Under the pieces are notes generated by a model, which was not told the origin of the DNA, made no database searches, and saw only the letters and a list, made by a program, of their open reading frames with translations. A stretch of 64,000 nt of DNA, taken from Bacteroidales bacterium (lineage in GTDB: Bacteria; Bacteroidota; Bacteroidia; Bacteroidales; UBA932). The DNA is taken from positions 1-64,000 of the forward strand of contig JAQXHU010000079.1 of the NCBI GenBank assembly GCA_029007435.1. Reading direction: 5' to 3'. A program made the position numbers and the translations under genes. The stretch's first letter is position 1; the number at the start of each line of letters is the position of its first letter. This document shows, piece by piece, positions 45,268 to 53,571 of the stretch.

Positions 45268-45371
45268 CTGATACAGGCAGGAGCGAGCACCAAGATGCCT
45301 GAGTATCAGGGGAGCGCCCGTGTAATTCGAACGGAGAGGTGAAACTCTGCAGCCAGACTCTGGTTGCAGAG
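45268..45371. terminator. Two hairpins between convergent genes
   Basis: The first pairs CTGATAC-AGGC (45268 on) with GCCT..GTATCAG (to 45309). The second is an eleven-base-pair stem, CTCTGCAGCCA (45345-45355) with TGGTTGCAGAG (45361-45371). Only short T runs follow, so termination is plausible but not certain. The rest of 45212-45379 holds nothing I recognise. Confidence 0.45.
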
Positions 45372-45379
45372 CGATGAAG

Positions 45380-45949
45380 CTATTGAATCTGAACGCCGTC
45401 CTTAGTGGAAGCGGCCCGGATCACGACATCTCCGGACGCAACAACGGAGCTGTTGAATACATATTCTCCTGTGTCCTCATCCTGTGGCGCCTCGTATGCA
45501 TTAAAAGAGTCGCCAATCTTGATTCCCACCCAGAAAGGCTCACCATAATCATCAACAATACTGATGTACAGCGCCGTTCCGGCAGGCACATCAAACCCAT
45601 CCGCATCAATCCTCTGATAATAAGGATTTGTCTGGCTGAACACCCTGTACTGATCCGCATCATATAAAGCCGAGATATGAGCCGTGGCGCCCGGGTTCGT
45701 CTCGCTGAATGAAGCACTGACATATACATCCGAAGCAGGCATAATGAAATATCCGTCAGTGTTGTCCATCGTGCAAGTTATTTCAGTACCGTCCGGCTGC
45801 TCCGCCTTGACTCCGGCAAGAGTCTTTCCCTGAGGAATATATACCTGGAATGGAACTTTCTCGCCTTCTGCCCATACATTGCCTTCCTTGAAAAATATTA
45901 TGCCTGGTTCTCCAGTGACATTATATGCCTTGACAGTTTCTATCGACAC
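45380..45949 (-). pseudogene. Fragment of a repeat-containing surface protein
   Basis: A 189-residue frame beginning with GTG at 45949. It lacks a signal peptide. The same frame stays open for about 28 codons further upstream to a TAA at 46034 without any ATG. An ATG at 46044 is in a different frame, so the gene start appears lost through truncation or frameshift. The visible protein has a segment like the InlB/Listeria-Bacteroides beta-repeat (TDGYFIMPASDVYVSASF), common in large surface proteins. It may be the tail of such a protein. A short functional protein from the GTG cannot be excluded. It lies between the glycan loci, facing the histidine phosphatase. Confidence 0.45.
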
Positions 45950-46141
45950 TGTAAGGGCTGAAGCATCTTCAGGAATATGGACAGGCGCATACCAGGCATA
46001 TCGGTCGGCGCCGGCGCCGTATATAGGGAAAGGTTACGTTTCATATAAGTTTGATTTTGCTGACCAAATTTAGGCATCCTTGATGCAGGTCAATTTGCAA
46101 ATCTCAAAAAACGTGTTGTCATATATCTAAATACTTAATAT

Positions 46142-47899
46142 TTAAGATATTATACTATCCCTTTTCCTGGCATAATTCCTATATTCCGATGGCGTCATAC
46201 TGAATTTTTTCTGAAAAGCCCTGAAAAAGGACGAGTATGATCCGAAGCCTGAGTCCGATGAAACCTCGTCCAACGATTGGAATTCATCGTCAGCAAGCAG
46301 CTCAAGAGAATCATCAAGTCTCAATTCAGAAATATATGCGGCAACGGTGAGCCCGGTCCCTTCGCGTATCGCATCCGCCACATATTTGTCATTCGAGCAG
46401 GTAAGCCTGACAAGCGAAGTCCGGGAAAATGCAGGGTCAGTAAACGAATGCTCCTGCTCCATAAGAATGGCTATTTTGCGGAAAAGCCTCATTTCCTTTG
46501 ACAGGCTGTCTTCCGGAGCGAGGCGGAGAACCTGGGAAGAACTGCTGGCCCTTCTTGCGTTGGCGGAAATCTGGTCGTAAAGCACTCTGTTTTTCTGTTT
46601 CAGACGATGCGAATATATTACATAGACCGCCACCACAGCCAAAAGCAATATGCAGCACATCAATGAGAAAGCGATCAATGTCTGCTGGCGCTTTTTCATA
46701 AACTCTAATTTGTCAACCTCGTAAAGAGTATGCAGCTCGCTCATCCGGGCGGCAAAACGGGACGCATCCAGTGAATCTCTTGACTTTCCTATATAATCAA
46801 GAACAGTATAAGCTTCGCGCCAGTCACCCTTGTCCGCGAGAATCTTCGTCTTGAGCGCAAGAGCATCGAGATAATAGGGAAGCAGGCCATTGTCCCTGTA
46901 TGCATTTACAGAATGTTCGGCATACTCGAGAGCCTTGGCGTAATCACCTGTCACCCTGTAATAGTCCGCACAGGTCTCATTATAAACCTCAACATCAAGA
47001 CCGATGGACGGATACAAATGCCCGGCAGCTAAATCCAGATGCTTTTTCGCATTGTCGAATTCTTTAAGGGCCAAATAGTTGCGCACAAAAATACATTGAA
47101 TAAACAGCAACATACTGCGGCTGTTGATTCTTAATTCGTTGTCCTGCGCATTGTCCTCTATATATTTCTCAATCAGGGCCTCCGTCCTGCGGCAGGTCTC
47201 CATCGACTCAAGATGACGGCCTATGGAGTACTGGACTTCAAGCAACTCAAGGCCGGCCTTTATTCTGTCAATGGCAGGAAATGCTTTTCCCTCAATATCC
47301 ATCTGCTCGATACTGTCCTCGAAAGCATCCACCGCCTCGAAATGCTGATCCAACGAGGTATAAATCAGGCCAATGGACAGATATGCATAAGCCTGGGAGT
47401 ATGAATCATAACCGTCATTTGCCTCATTGAGCATTCTTTTGGCGATGGCAAGGGCAGTCTGGGTCCTGCCTTCATCTATATGCCTCTTGATGACAATGTA
47501 ACGGGCATTCGCCAGCCTTTTGTCTTTATGCAGTTGCAGATAGTCAGAAACGTCAAGTGCCTCTTTCCGGAAAGTCTCATCTGGCTCGTAAACAGCATAA
47601 TGTGCAAGCCTTGAGAGTTTGATTTCCGCAATAATGTCTTCATCGCCGGCCGCAAATTTTTCGGCCTGGTCAAGGTATGCAAGTTCTCTTTCATTATCCT
47701 TGAACAGGTGCGCAAGCTCAAGATACAGCGCAGCGGCATTACGGCCTTCAGACTCCCCGGCCTTTGAAAGCAGCTCCTTTTCTTCGTCCCAGACCGCACT
47801 GTCAAATGCCGAATCCGGCTTCTTGGCAGGAACAATACGGCTTGTCAGTATAAATAATGACAAGCCAAGAAATATCCTGATAATCCCGGAATACGTCAT
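46142..47899 (-). CDS. Membrane TPR - AraC-type transcriptional regulator
   Basis: A 585-residue regulator with an N-terminal signal/anchor and a periplasmic region of about 380 residues built from helical TPR-like repeats (for example ALEYAEHSVNAYRDNGLLPYY). A transmembrane helix follows at about 405-427 (LIAFSLMCCILLLAVVAVYV). A cytoplasmic AraC domain (about 470-585) has the second helix-turn-helix SGFGSYSSFFRAFQKKFSMTPSEYR. This architecture is a Bacteroidota one-component design without histidine kinase. It begins 18 bases after the GH127 stop, last in the mutS-glycosidase run, and presumably controls those glycosidases. Confidence 0.88.
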   Translation of the reverse strand: MTYSGIIRIFLGLSLFILTSRIVPAKKPDSAFDSAVWDEEKELLSKAGESEGRNAAALYLELAHLFKDNERELAYLDQAEKFAAGDEDIIAEIKLSRLAHYAVYEPDETFRKEALDVSDYLQLHKDKRLANARYIVIKRHIDEGRTQTALAIAKRMLNEANDGYDSYSQAYAYLSIGLIYTSLDQHFEAVDAFEDSIEQMDIEGKAFPAIDRIKAGLELLEVQYSIGRHLESMETCRRTEALIEKYIEDNAQDNELRINSRSMLLFIQCIFVRNYLALKEFDNAKKHLDLAAGHLYPSIGLDVEVYNETCADYYRVTGDYAKALEYAEHSVNAYRDNGLLPYYLDALALKTKILADKGDWREAYTVLDYIGKSRDSLDASRFAARMSELHTLYEVDKLEFMKKRQQTLIAFSLMCCILLLAVVAVYVIYSHRLKQKNRVLYDQISANARRASSSSQVLRLAPEDSLSKEMRLFRKIAILMEQEHSFTDPAFSRTSLVRLTCSNDKYVADAIREGTGLTVAAYISELRLDDSLELLADDEFQSLDEVSSDSGFGSYSSFFRAFQKKFSMTPSEYRNYARKRDSIIS

Positions 47900-47917
47900 A
47901 CGGCAATAATCTGATTA

Positions 47918-49795
47918 TCAATATTTATGATACGGCTCACGCATCATATTGAGGGTACGCGGAATCCAGACACGGTAACGGCCGGAAGGAGCCCAGTCAT
48001 TGCCTGACGAGGCGAAATCACAGAAACGGACCATTTTGGCGCTGCTGTTCGAATTGTCCTCCAGATCAGTGCCGAGAACCATCGGGACTTCCATTGTCAG
48101 CCACATTGGAGAGCAGTCGTAAGTATATGTCAATGAGGCCCTGACCGTCCCGTCGGCCTCTTTCTGGATCACTCCGCACTCATCAATGTCACCGTCATTG
48201 AAACGGCTGTCCCTTGCGAAAACTACAGGGCCCCTGACCACCGCCTCGCAGAAGCCCGAAGACTCCACTCGGGTCTGTATGTCCAGGTCCATTGTAACGA
48301 CATCGCCTTTCTTCCAGATTCTGTCAACAGTCAGATAGCCGCTCCGGTGAAGAACCGGAATAATTTCATCATTGACTTTTACCGAGCATTTCGGTCCAGC
48401 CCATTGAGGTATGCGGAGATTCAGGGCGAACCTTGCTGATTTCTTCGGACCGACATTCAGCACCACTTTGCCGTCCACCGGGCACCCAGACCTCATCGAC
48501 AGAGCTATATCATTGCCATTCAATGAAATATCGGCATCGAGGTCCACATACAGGTTCACATTGACAGCATTGGCGTTGACCTGACACGCCACTGACGGAA
48601 TCAGGGCGAAAGCCCTCGGCCCATTGGCGTTGCAGCAATTTATGTCCATTCCGCACTGGTGCTCGCCTTCTGTGCGGCGGCCCTCGAGAGGGCTGTATTT
48701 GGAAATCTGCGAGCCGTCCCCCTTCATCGACGCCATCAGGGCATTGTACATTGTCCTCTCGAAAGCATCGGCATACACCGTGTCACCGGTCAGCCCGAGG
48801 AGACGCGCGCAGAACTGCATCCAGGTAAATGTCACACAGGTCTCCATTGTATGATATGCCGGAAGTGTCTGGTTCTTGCGGCCTTCATACCAGCACTCGA
48901 ACGCAGCCCCTGATCCTGCTATATTAATCTCCTCGGACATTATCGACTGGGCAGCCATCTTCGCAGCCTTAATCAGGACATCGTCCCCCGTGACCTTGCC
49001 AAGTTCCACCATCCCCTCATAGCAGGACATCATCTCATAAGCCTTCATTCCGTTGTCATAACTCCACCATTTTTCCGGATAAGGCGACCTGCGGGACACA
49101 GGGATACCGGCCAGAGCTTTGGCCACCAGTTGGGAATGCCCCTCTTTCTCAATGCTCCTGACAATGTCCAGAGCAAAGTCGAGATAGCGTTTCTCCCCTG
49201 TCGCATTATACAGATACACAACAGGTTCCAGCACCGAACAGCTCGCCATACCGAAATAGTTTCCGGTCTCGGCGATGTCCACTCCCCTGCCGGAAAGTTC
49301 GCCTGTGAGATGGTCAATCAGCCGGCGCACTGAATCGAGAGCCCTGCTATCTCCAGTGAGTTTCCAATAGGAGAGCAATGCCAGGGCGCTGTATTTCCTG
49401 CCCCAGATATCCCAGTTGGTCAGGCGGTCCTCAGGTTTGTAATTACCGATGTAGCCGTCCTCAGCCTGGGTCTCCATAAACGCCCCGGCCGCCTTGCGGA
49501 TTTTTTCAAGCAGTTCAGGATTGCGGCTGTAATTGTAAGAAGCAACCGCTCCGAGCATCCATTTCCCTAAAAACTCCGACTGCCATTTGCGCCCCTCCGT
49601 CAGGTGGCGGAAAGGCTCGACAAGAGCGTCCTCATCCTCGGTCATCACACGTTTCTCAATGCACAAGTCAATCCGGTCGCCGATATATCCGCCGATATGT
49701 ATCTGTTTTACAGCATTTTGCTGGATATTTGCAGAATGCGCGGCCGCCGGAATGAACAGCACGGCCACGCATATAACCAGGTTTATGAATCTCAT
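47918..49795 (-). CDS. GH127 glycosidase (beta-L-arabinofuranosidase family)
   Basis: A 625-residue exported enzyme; the ATG at 49795 follows the GH97 stop by 5 bases and starts a signal peptide ending PAAAHS. GH127 (DUF1680) enzymes are retaining glycosidases with a zinc-bound cysteine nucleophile. The zinc and nucleophile residues are visible: METCVTFTW (Glu and Cys near 317-319) and CGMDINCCNANGPR (Cys-Cys near 387-388). Best-known members release beta-L-arabinofuranose from plant arabinan or extensin, but the family also covers other sugars. Linked to a retaining GH97, a plant-type arabinose/galactose side chain is a reasonable guess. Confidence 0.92.
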   Translation of the reverse strand: MRFINLVICVAVLFIPAAAHSANIQQNAVKQIHIGGYIGDRIDLCIEKRVMTEDEDALVEPFRHLTEGRKWQSEFLGKWMLGAVASYNYSRNPELLEKIRKAAGAFMETQAEDGYIGNYKPEDRLTNWDIWGRKYSALALLSYWKLTGDSRALDSVRRLIDHLTGELSGRGVDIAETGNYFGMASCSVLEPVVYLYNATGEKRYLDFALDIVRSIEKEGHSQLVAKALAGIPVSRRSPYPEKWWSYDNGMKAYEMMSCYEGMVELGKVTGDDVLIKAAKMAAQSIMSEEINIAGSGAAFECWYEGRKNQTLPAYHTMETCVTFTWMQFCARLLGLTGDTVYADAFERTMYNALMASMKGDGSQISKYSPLEGRRTEGEHQCGMDINCCNANGPRAFALIPSVACQVNANAVNVNLYVDLDADISLNGNDIALSMRSGCPVDGKVVLNVGPKKSARFALNLRIPQWAGPKCSVKVNDEIIPVLHRSGYLTVDRIWKKGDVVTMDLDIQTRVESSGFCEAVVRGPVVFARDSRFNDGDIDECGVIQKEADGTVRASLTYTYDCSPMWLTMEVPMVLGTDLEDNSNSSAKMVRFCDFASSGNDWAPSGRYRVWIPRTLNMMREPYHKY

Positions 49796-49799
49796 ATTA

Positions 49800-51800
49800 T
49801 CAGTTTCTTGTGATGCGGGCTGTCCAGCCACCGCCAGGGGCGAGATGCACAGTGACCTTGCGATCAGCAGGGACTGAAACCACCTCGTGCCTGAAATCCC
49901 TCGCGGCCCTGTCAGCATTTGGTCCGTCACGGAAAATCTCCATTGTCCAGCGGCCTTCTCCGAGGAAGCCGAGGTCAAGAGTCAGGTCTCTTGAGTCCCA
50001 GCCGTTGAGAGAGCCTGCGTACCAGACGTTTCCGCTGCGGCGGGCCATCGAGATATATTTGCCCATCTCGCCGTTGATGCCGATGGTCTCATCCCATACG
50101 ACCGGGCACTCAGAGATATACTTGGTGCATTCAGGCTCAGCCATATAATTGGAAGGAGAATCGCAGAGCATATTGAGCGGAGAGTCGAAAATCACATACT
50201 CGGCAAGCTGGTGGCAACGTGTTCCCTGGCTCATAGGCTCGGAGTTCACAGGCCTGTAATTAGACTTGATGCTGTTCCTCATCGCTCCCTGGGTATAGTC
50301 CATCGGGCCGGCCGCCATTCGGATATAAGGGACAGTCACATCATAGGTCACCTGGTCGGCGTCCTTGCTCCATTTCATCTGCTCAAGACCGTGAACGCCC
50401 TCGAAGTTGATGACGTTAGGATATGTGCGGTTGAGACCGGTAGGCTTGTACGCCCCGTGGAAGTCCATCATCATATGATACTTGGCTCCCATCTTCGCAG
50501 AGCGTACATAGAAATCCACCATCTGCTGGTCGTCCCTGTCCATAAAGTCCACCTTGAATCCTTTGATTCCCATCTCGGAATAATGACGGCAGACATTCTC
50601 CATATCCCGGTCAAATGCCTTGTAGCCAGCCCATAAAATCAGCCCCACACCTCTCTCGGAAGCATATTGGGTCAGCATCGGGAGGTCGATTTCCGGAATC
50701 ACCTGCATCAGGTCAGCCTTCAGGTTCACTGCCCAGCCCTCGTCCAGGATGACATATCCGATACCGTGCGCTGCTGCGAAATCAATATAGTATTTGTATG
50801 TGTCATTGTTGATTCCGGCGCGGAAATCCACCCCGTAGATGTTCCAGTCATTCCACCAGTCCCAGGCCACTTTGCCTGGACGCACCCAGCTGTAGTCCTC
50901 ATCCGGTGAGGCCGGTGTCGCAAGTTTCCACACAAGATTGTTGACAGCAAGGTCAACGTCGTTTTCCACCACCATAATCACTCTCCAGGGGAATGAAGCT
51001 CCGGCTTCAGCCGTGGCGATATAGTCCTCACGTGTCTTGACAATGCCCTGAAGCATATTGTGTCCGCCCTGCTCGACATCTTTAGGATACGGGGCATAAC
51101 GGCCTTCAAGAGTGGTGGAGCCGTCCGCATTGTAAAGATACATTCCCGGATAGCTCAGCAGATCAGCCTCTGTGACAAGCACTTTCAGGCCATTGTCAGC
51201 CGAAACGGCGAGCGGCAGGAAAGCCAGCCTCTTCTTGTCCCAGGATGAGAGCGGCTGTACTGTGTAGGTATTCTCGAAAGAATTGAAATACTGGGACTCA
51301 AGTGTCTGTGTGTGCTGGGCCACATAAGGGATGTAGGCCTCCCAGTCTTTTGAGAAAGCGAACTCGGCCCGCTCTGACAGCACTTTCCCGCCAGTCTTCA
51401 GCTGGCTGCGGAAACGATATGCAACGCCCTCGTCATAAGCCCTGAAGATAAGGGAGAACTCCTTGAAGACAAGCTCCATCTCATTATAATTGTCCCTCAC
51501 CTCGGCATTTTTATAAACATCTGTCGGAATGGTCTCATCGATGGAGCGCCTGAGCACCTTGCGGACCTTGTCATTCTGTCCGAATACAATTCCGGCATCG
51601 AAAGTCATTGATATTGAAGAAGGAGCGATAATCTCGGTCTCGCCCTTCTGGACAGTGTAGGAAATCCCGTCCCCTACAACAACGCTGGTCCGCAATGAGC
51701 CGTCAGGAGATACCACCTGATATGACCCGTCGGCAGCTGCTGCCAATGCTGATGCAGAAGCCGACAAAATGAATGCTGTGCACAAAGTCTTCAGTGTCAT
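49800..51800 (-). CDS. GH97 glycosidase, retaining (alpha-galactosidase) type
   Basis: A 666-residue exported enzyme with a signal peptide ending ASALAAAA. Its N-terminal beta-sandwich is followed by a (beta/alpha)8 barrel (VRPGKVAWDWWNDWNIYG, YIDFAAAHGIGYVILDEGW). The GIKGFKVDFMDRDDQQMVDFYV region (given here as separate blocks GIKGFKVDFMDRDD and QQMVDFY) carries an Asp at about 418. This is the nucleophile position of retaining GH97 alpha-galactosidases; inverting SusB-type enzymes have Gly there. Thus alpha-galactosidase is more likely than alpha-glucosidase. It sits 28 bases after the DUF4091 lipoprotein and 5 before GH127. Confidence 0.93.
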   Translation of the reverse strand: MTLKTLCTAFILSASASALAAAADGSYQVVSPDGSLRTSVVVGDGISYTVQKGETEIIAPSSISMTFDAGIVFGQNDKVRKVLRRSIDETIPTDVYKNAEVRDNYNEMELVFKEFSLIFRAYDEGVAYRFRSQLKTGGKVLSERAEFAFSKDWEAYIPYVAQHTQTLESQYFNSFENTYTVQPLSSWDKKRLAFLPLAVSADNGLKVLVTEADLLSYPGMYLYNADGSTTLEGRYAPYPKDVEQGGHNMLQGIVKTREDYIATAEAGASFPWRVIMVVENDVDLAVNNLVWKLATPASPDEDYSWVRPGKVAWDWWNDWNIYGVDFRAGINNDTYKYYIDFAAAHGIGYVILDEGWAVNLKADLMQVIPEIDLPMLTQYASERGVGLILWAGYKAFDRDMENVCRHYSEMGIKGFKVDFMDRDDQQMVDFYVRSAKMGAKYHMMMDFHGAYKPTGLNRTYPNVINFEGVHGLEQMKWSKDADQVTYDVTVPYIRMAAGPMDYTQGAMRNSIKSNYRPVNSEPMSQGTRCHQLAEYVIFDSPLNMLCDSPSNYMAEPECTKYISECPVVWDETIGINGEMGKYISMARRSGNVWYAGSLNGWDSRDLTLDLGFLGEGRWTMEIFRDGPNADRAARDFRHEVVSVPADRKVTVHLAPGGGWTARITRN

Positions 51801-51828
51801 ATAATTAATAATTTATTGGTTAATTTCA

Positions 51829-53571
51829 TCAAAGGCTGTTGATTTTCTCTGTCACCCGGGCCAGGACCTCCTGCCACGGATAGCCAGCATCGCTGATATT
51901 GTGCTCAAGAAGCGGACGGAGAGCCTCATCAACTTTCCCGGCGAGATTCCCGTCACAGCAGGCTTCTTTCCTCAGCACACGGACCTTTTCCGCCATCTCA
52001 ATGCCGTCCCTCAAACGCTCGAACCTCATTGAAGAGCGGCCTCCCGGATATACGAAATAGGTGTCTCCGGAGCCGAAATGTCCGAAGCGTGAATCATAGC
52101 AAGGGTCTTCCGGCCAGGAATTATATGCCCAGCGCAGCATTCCGTCATAGTTCATCGCCTCGCCGTAAAGCACCAGCATTTCAGCCTCATAAGGTGCGGA
52201 GAATGTGTAGGTGTTCGGGAACATAGTGCTGCAGCAGGCGTAGAAAGTGGATACTGAGCCGCTATCCCGTCTCGAAGCTATATCATTCTGATCCATAGGG
52301 TTGCTGATGTCCACGCATACATCGCGCATCATCGTGTATTTCCGGTAGGACTGATGGTTGTCCGCTATTGCGAATCCCATTTCAGGGGCGCATTCGGCAA
52401 GCAGCCTGGCCGCGGCGTCCATCTCCTCCGGGCTGCGCTCGTCCATTGCTATATTGGTTATCTCAAGCCAGCCTTTTCCGGCGAGATGGCTCTTGAAATC
52501 AATCAGGAACGGTTTCCAGAACTGCTCGAACATTTCCGTTCCCGGACGCGCCTCCACAGTCTTCACCTCCGAGGAGGCCTCGTCATAATAATCCAAAAGA
52601 CAGTTCCAAGGCACAATTGAATAACAGTTTATGAACTTGTTGATTCCCAATGACATCATCAACTCAACCCATCTGTCGAAGACAGTATAGTCATATCTCC
52701 AGGTGCCGTCGCTTCCAAGTGTCCACTGTATCATATTCTCATATCCGTCATAGCACTGGTGGTTCCACGGATCCCGGTTCAGCGTGCAGGTGATGACTTT
52801 CTGTCCGGCAAGAGCGAGCTGCCGCATTTCCCTGCGGAGAGCCTCGAAATGCCCGTCGCTCCACATTTCCGTCTCGGATGTCCTGGCCACGGCGGAAGGA
52901 TGCTGCCACAGGTCAAGGTGATAAGTCCAGTCCTCCACGGCCGGAAGAGTCCTGTCCTTGACATTGACTGAAACCGGAAGCCTCTTCACAGTCCTGCTGC
53001 CGGATTTCACCAAGACCTCTCCATTGTATACTCCCGGGTCTGCGTCAGAAGGGACATCGAGGGAGAACCAGACAGGACGGGTTGTCCGTGCGTCAATATC
53101 CATCTGCGGAATATCGTCAATCATATCAGGCACAATCATATAGGGATGATCCTCTTTCTTGCTGCACTTGCAGGCCGGCTCGGGAGTATCCGCCAGCGTG
53201 TAGCGCACAAAACTGCAGGAAGCATTGCCTGAAGATATCACGGCATCAGATGAAACGAAGTCGCCAGGAACACATCTGACACGTTTCTTTCCGTCAGCAG
53301 TCCATAGCAGCAGCTGTCCTGACAGCCGCTCGCCTCTCCATGCCACAAACTTCAACGTGTCCAGGAACACGGCCATAGGCACTTCGGCGCGTGAATACCG
53401 GAAGTCAGCAGAGACCCATCCGGCATTAAGCCCGGGTTCAACATTGTTCCACAAGGCATCTTCAGCAGGTAGAAGAGCCTGAATGTCAGCAGGTTCCCTG
53501 AATGACGGCTCAGGATTGCCGCAGGACAGGACGGCCAGGGAAGCCAGACCAGTCATCAGTTTCAGTTTCAT
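51829..53571 (-). CDS. DUF4091 / GH123-like lipoprotein
   Basis: A 580-residue lipoprotein with a signal peptide ending LAVLSC (Cys17). The N-terminal half is a beta-sandwich (RPVWFSLDVPSDADPGVYNG). The C-terminal half is a barrel-type domain with the DUF4091 signature WAYNSWPEDP, GDTYFVYPGG and SMRFERLRDGIEMAE. Relatives in GH123 are N-acetyl-beta-galactosaminidases with an Asp-Glu pair; MDERSPEEMDAA near residue 375 could supply the Glu. The substrate is uncertain. The ATG overlaps the mutS stop as ATGA, so it is translationally coupled to mutS and starts the glycosidase series. Confidence 0.82.
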   Translation of the reverse strand: MKLKLMTGLASLAVLSCGNPEPSFREPADIQALLPAEDALWNNVEPGLNAGWVSADFRYSRAEVPMAVFLDTLKFVAWRGERLSGQLLLWTADGKKRVRCVPGDFVSSDAVISSGNASCSFVRYTLADTPEPACKCSKKEDHPYMIVPDMIDDIPQMDIDARTTRPVWFSLDVPSDADPGVYNGEVLVKSGSRTVKRLPVSVNVKDRTLPAVEDWTYHLDLWQHPSAVARTSETEMWSDGHFEALRREMRQLALAGQKVITCTLNRDPWNHQCYDGYENMIQWTLGSDGTWRYDYTVFDRWVELMMSLGINKFINCYSIVPWNCLLDYYDEASSEVKTVEARPGTEMFEQFWKPFLIDFKSHLAGKGWLEITNIAMDERSPEEMDAAARLLAECAPEMGFAIADNHQSYRKYTMMRDVCVDISNPMDQNDIASRRDSGSVSTFYACCSTMFPNTYTFSAPYEAEMLVLYGEAMNYDGMLRWAYNSWPEDPCYDSRFGHFGSGDTYFVYPGGRSSMRFERLRDGIEMAEKVRVLRKEACCDGNLAGKVDEALRPLLEHNISDAGYPWQEVLARVTEKINSL

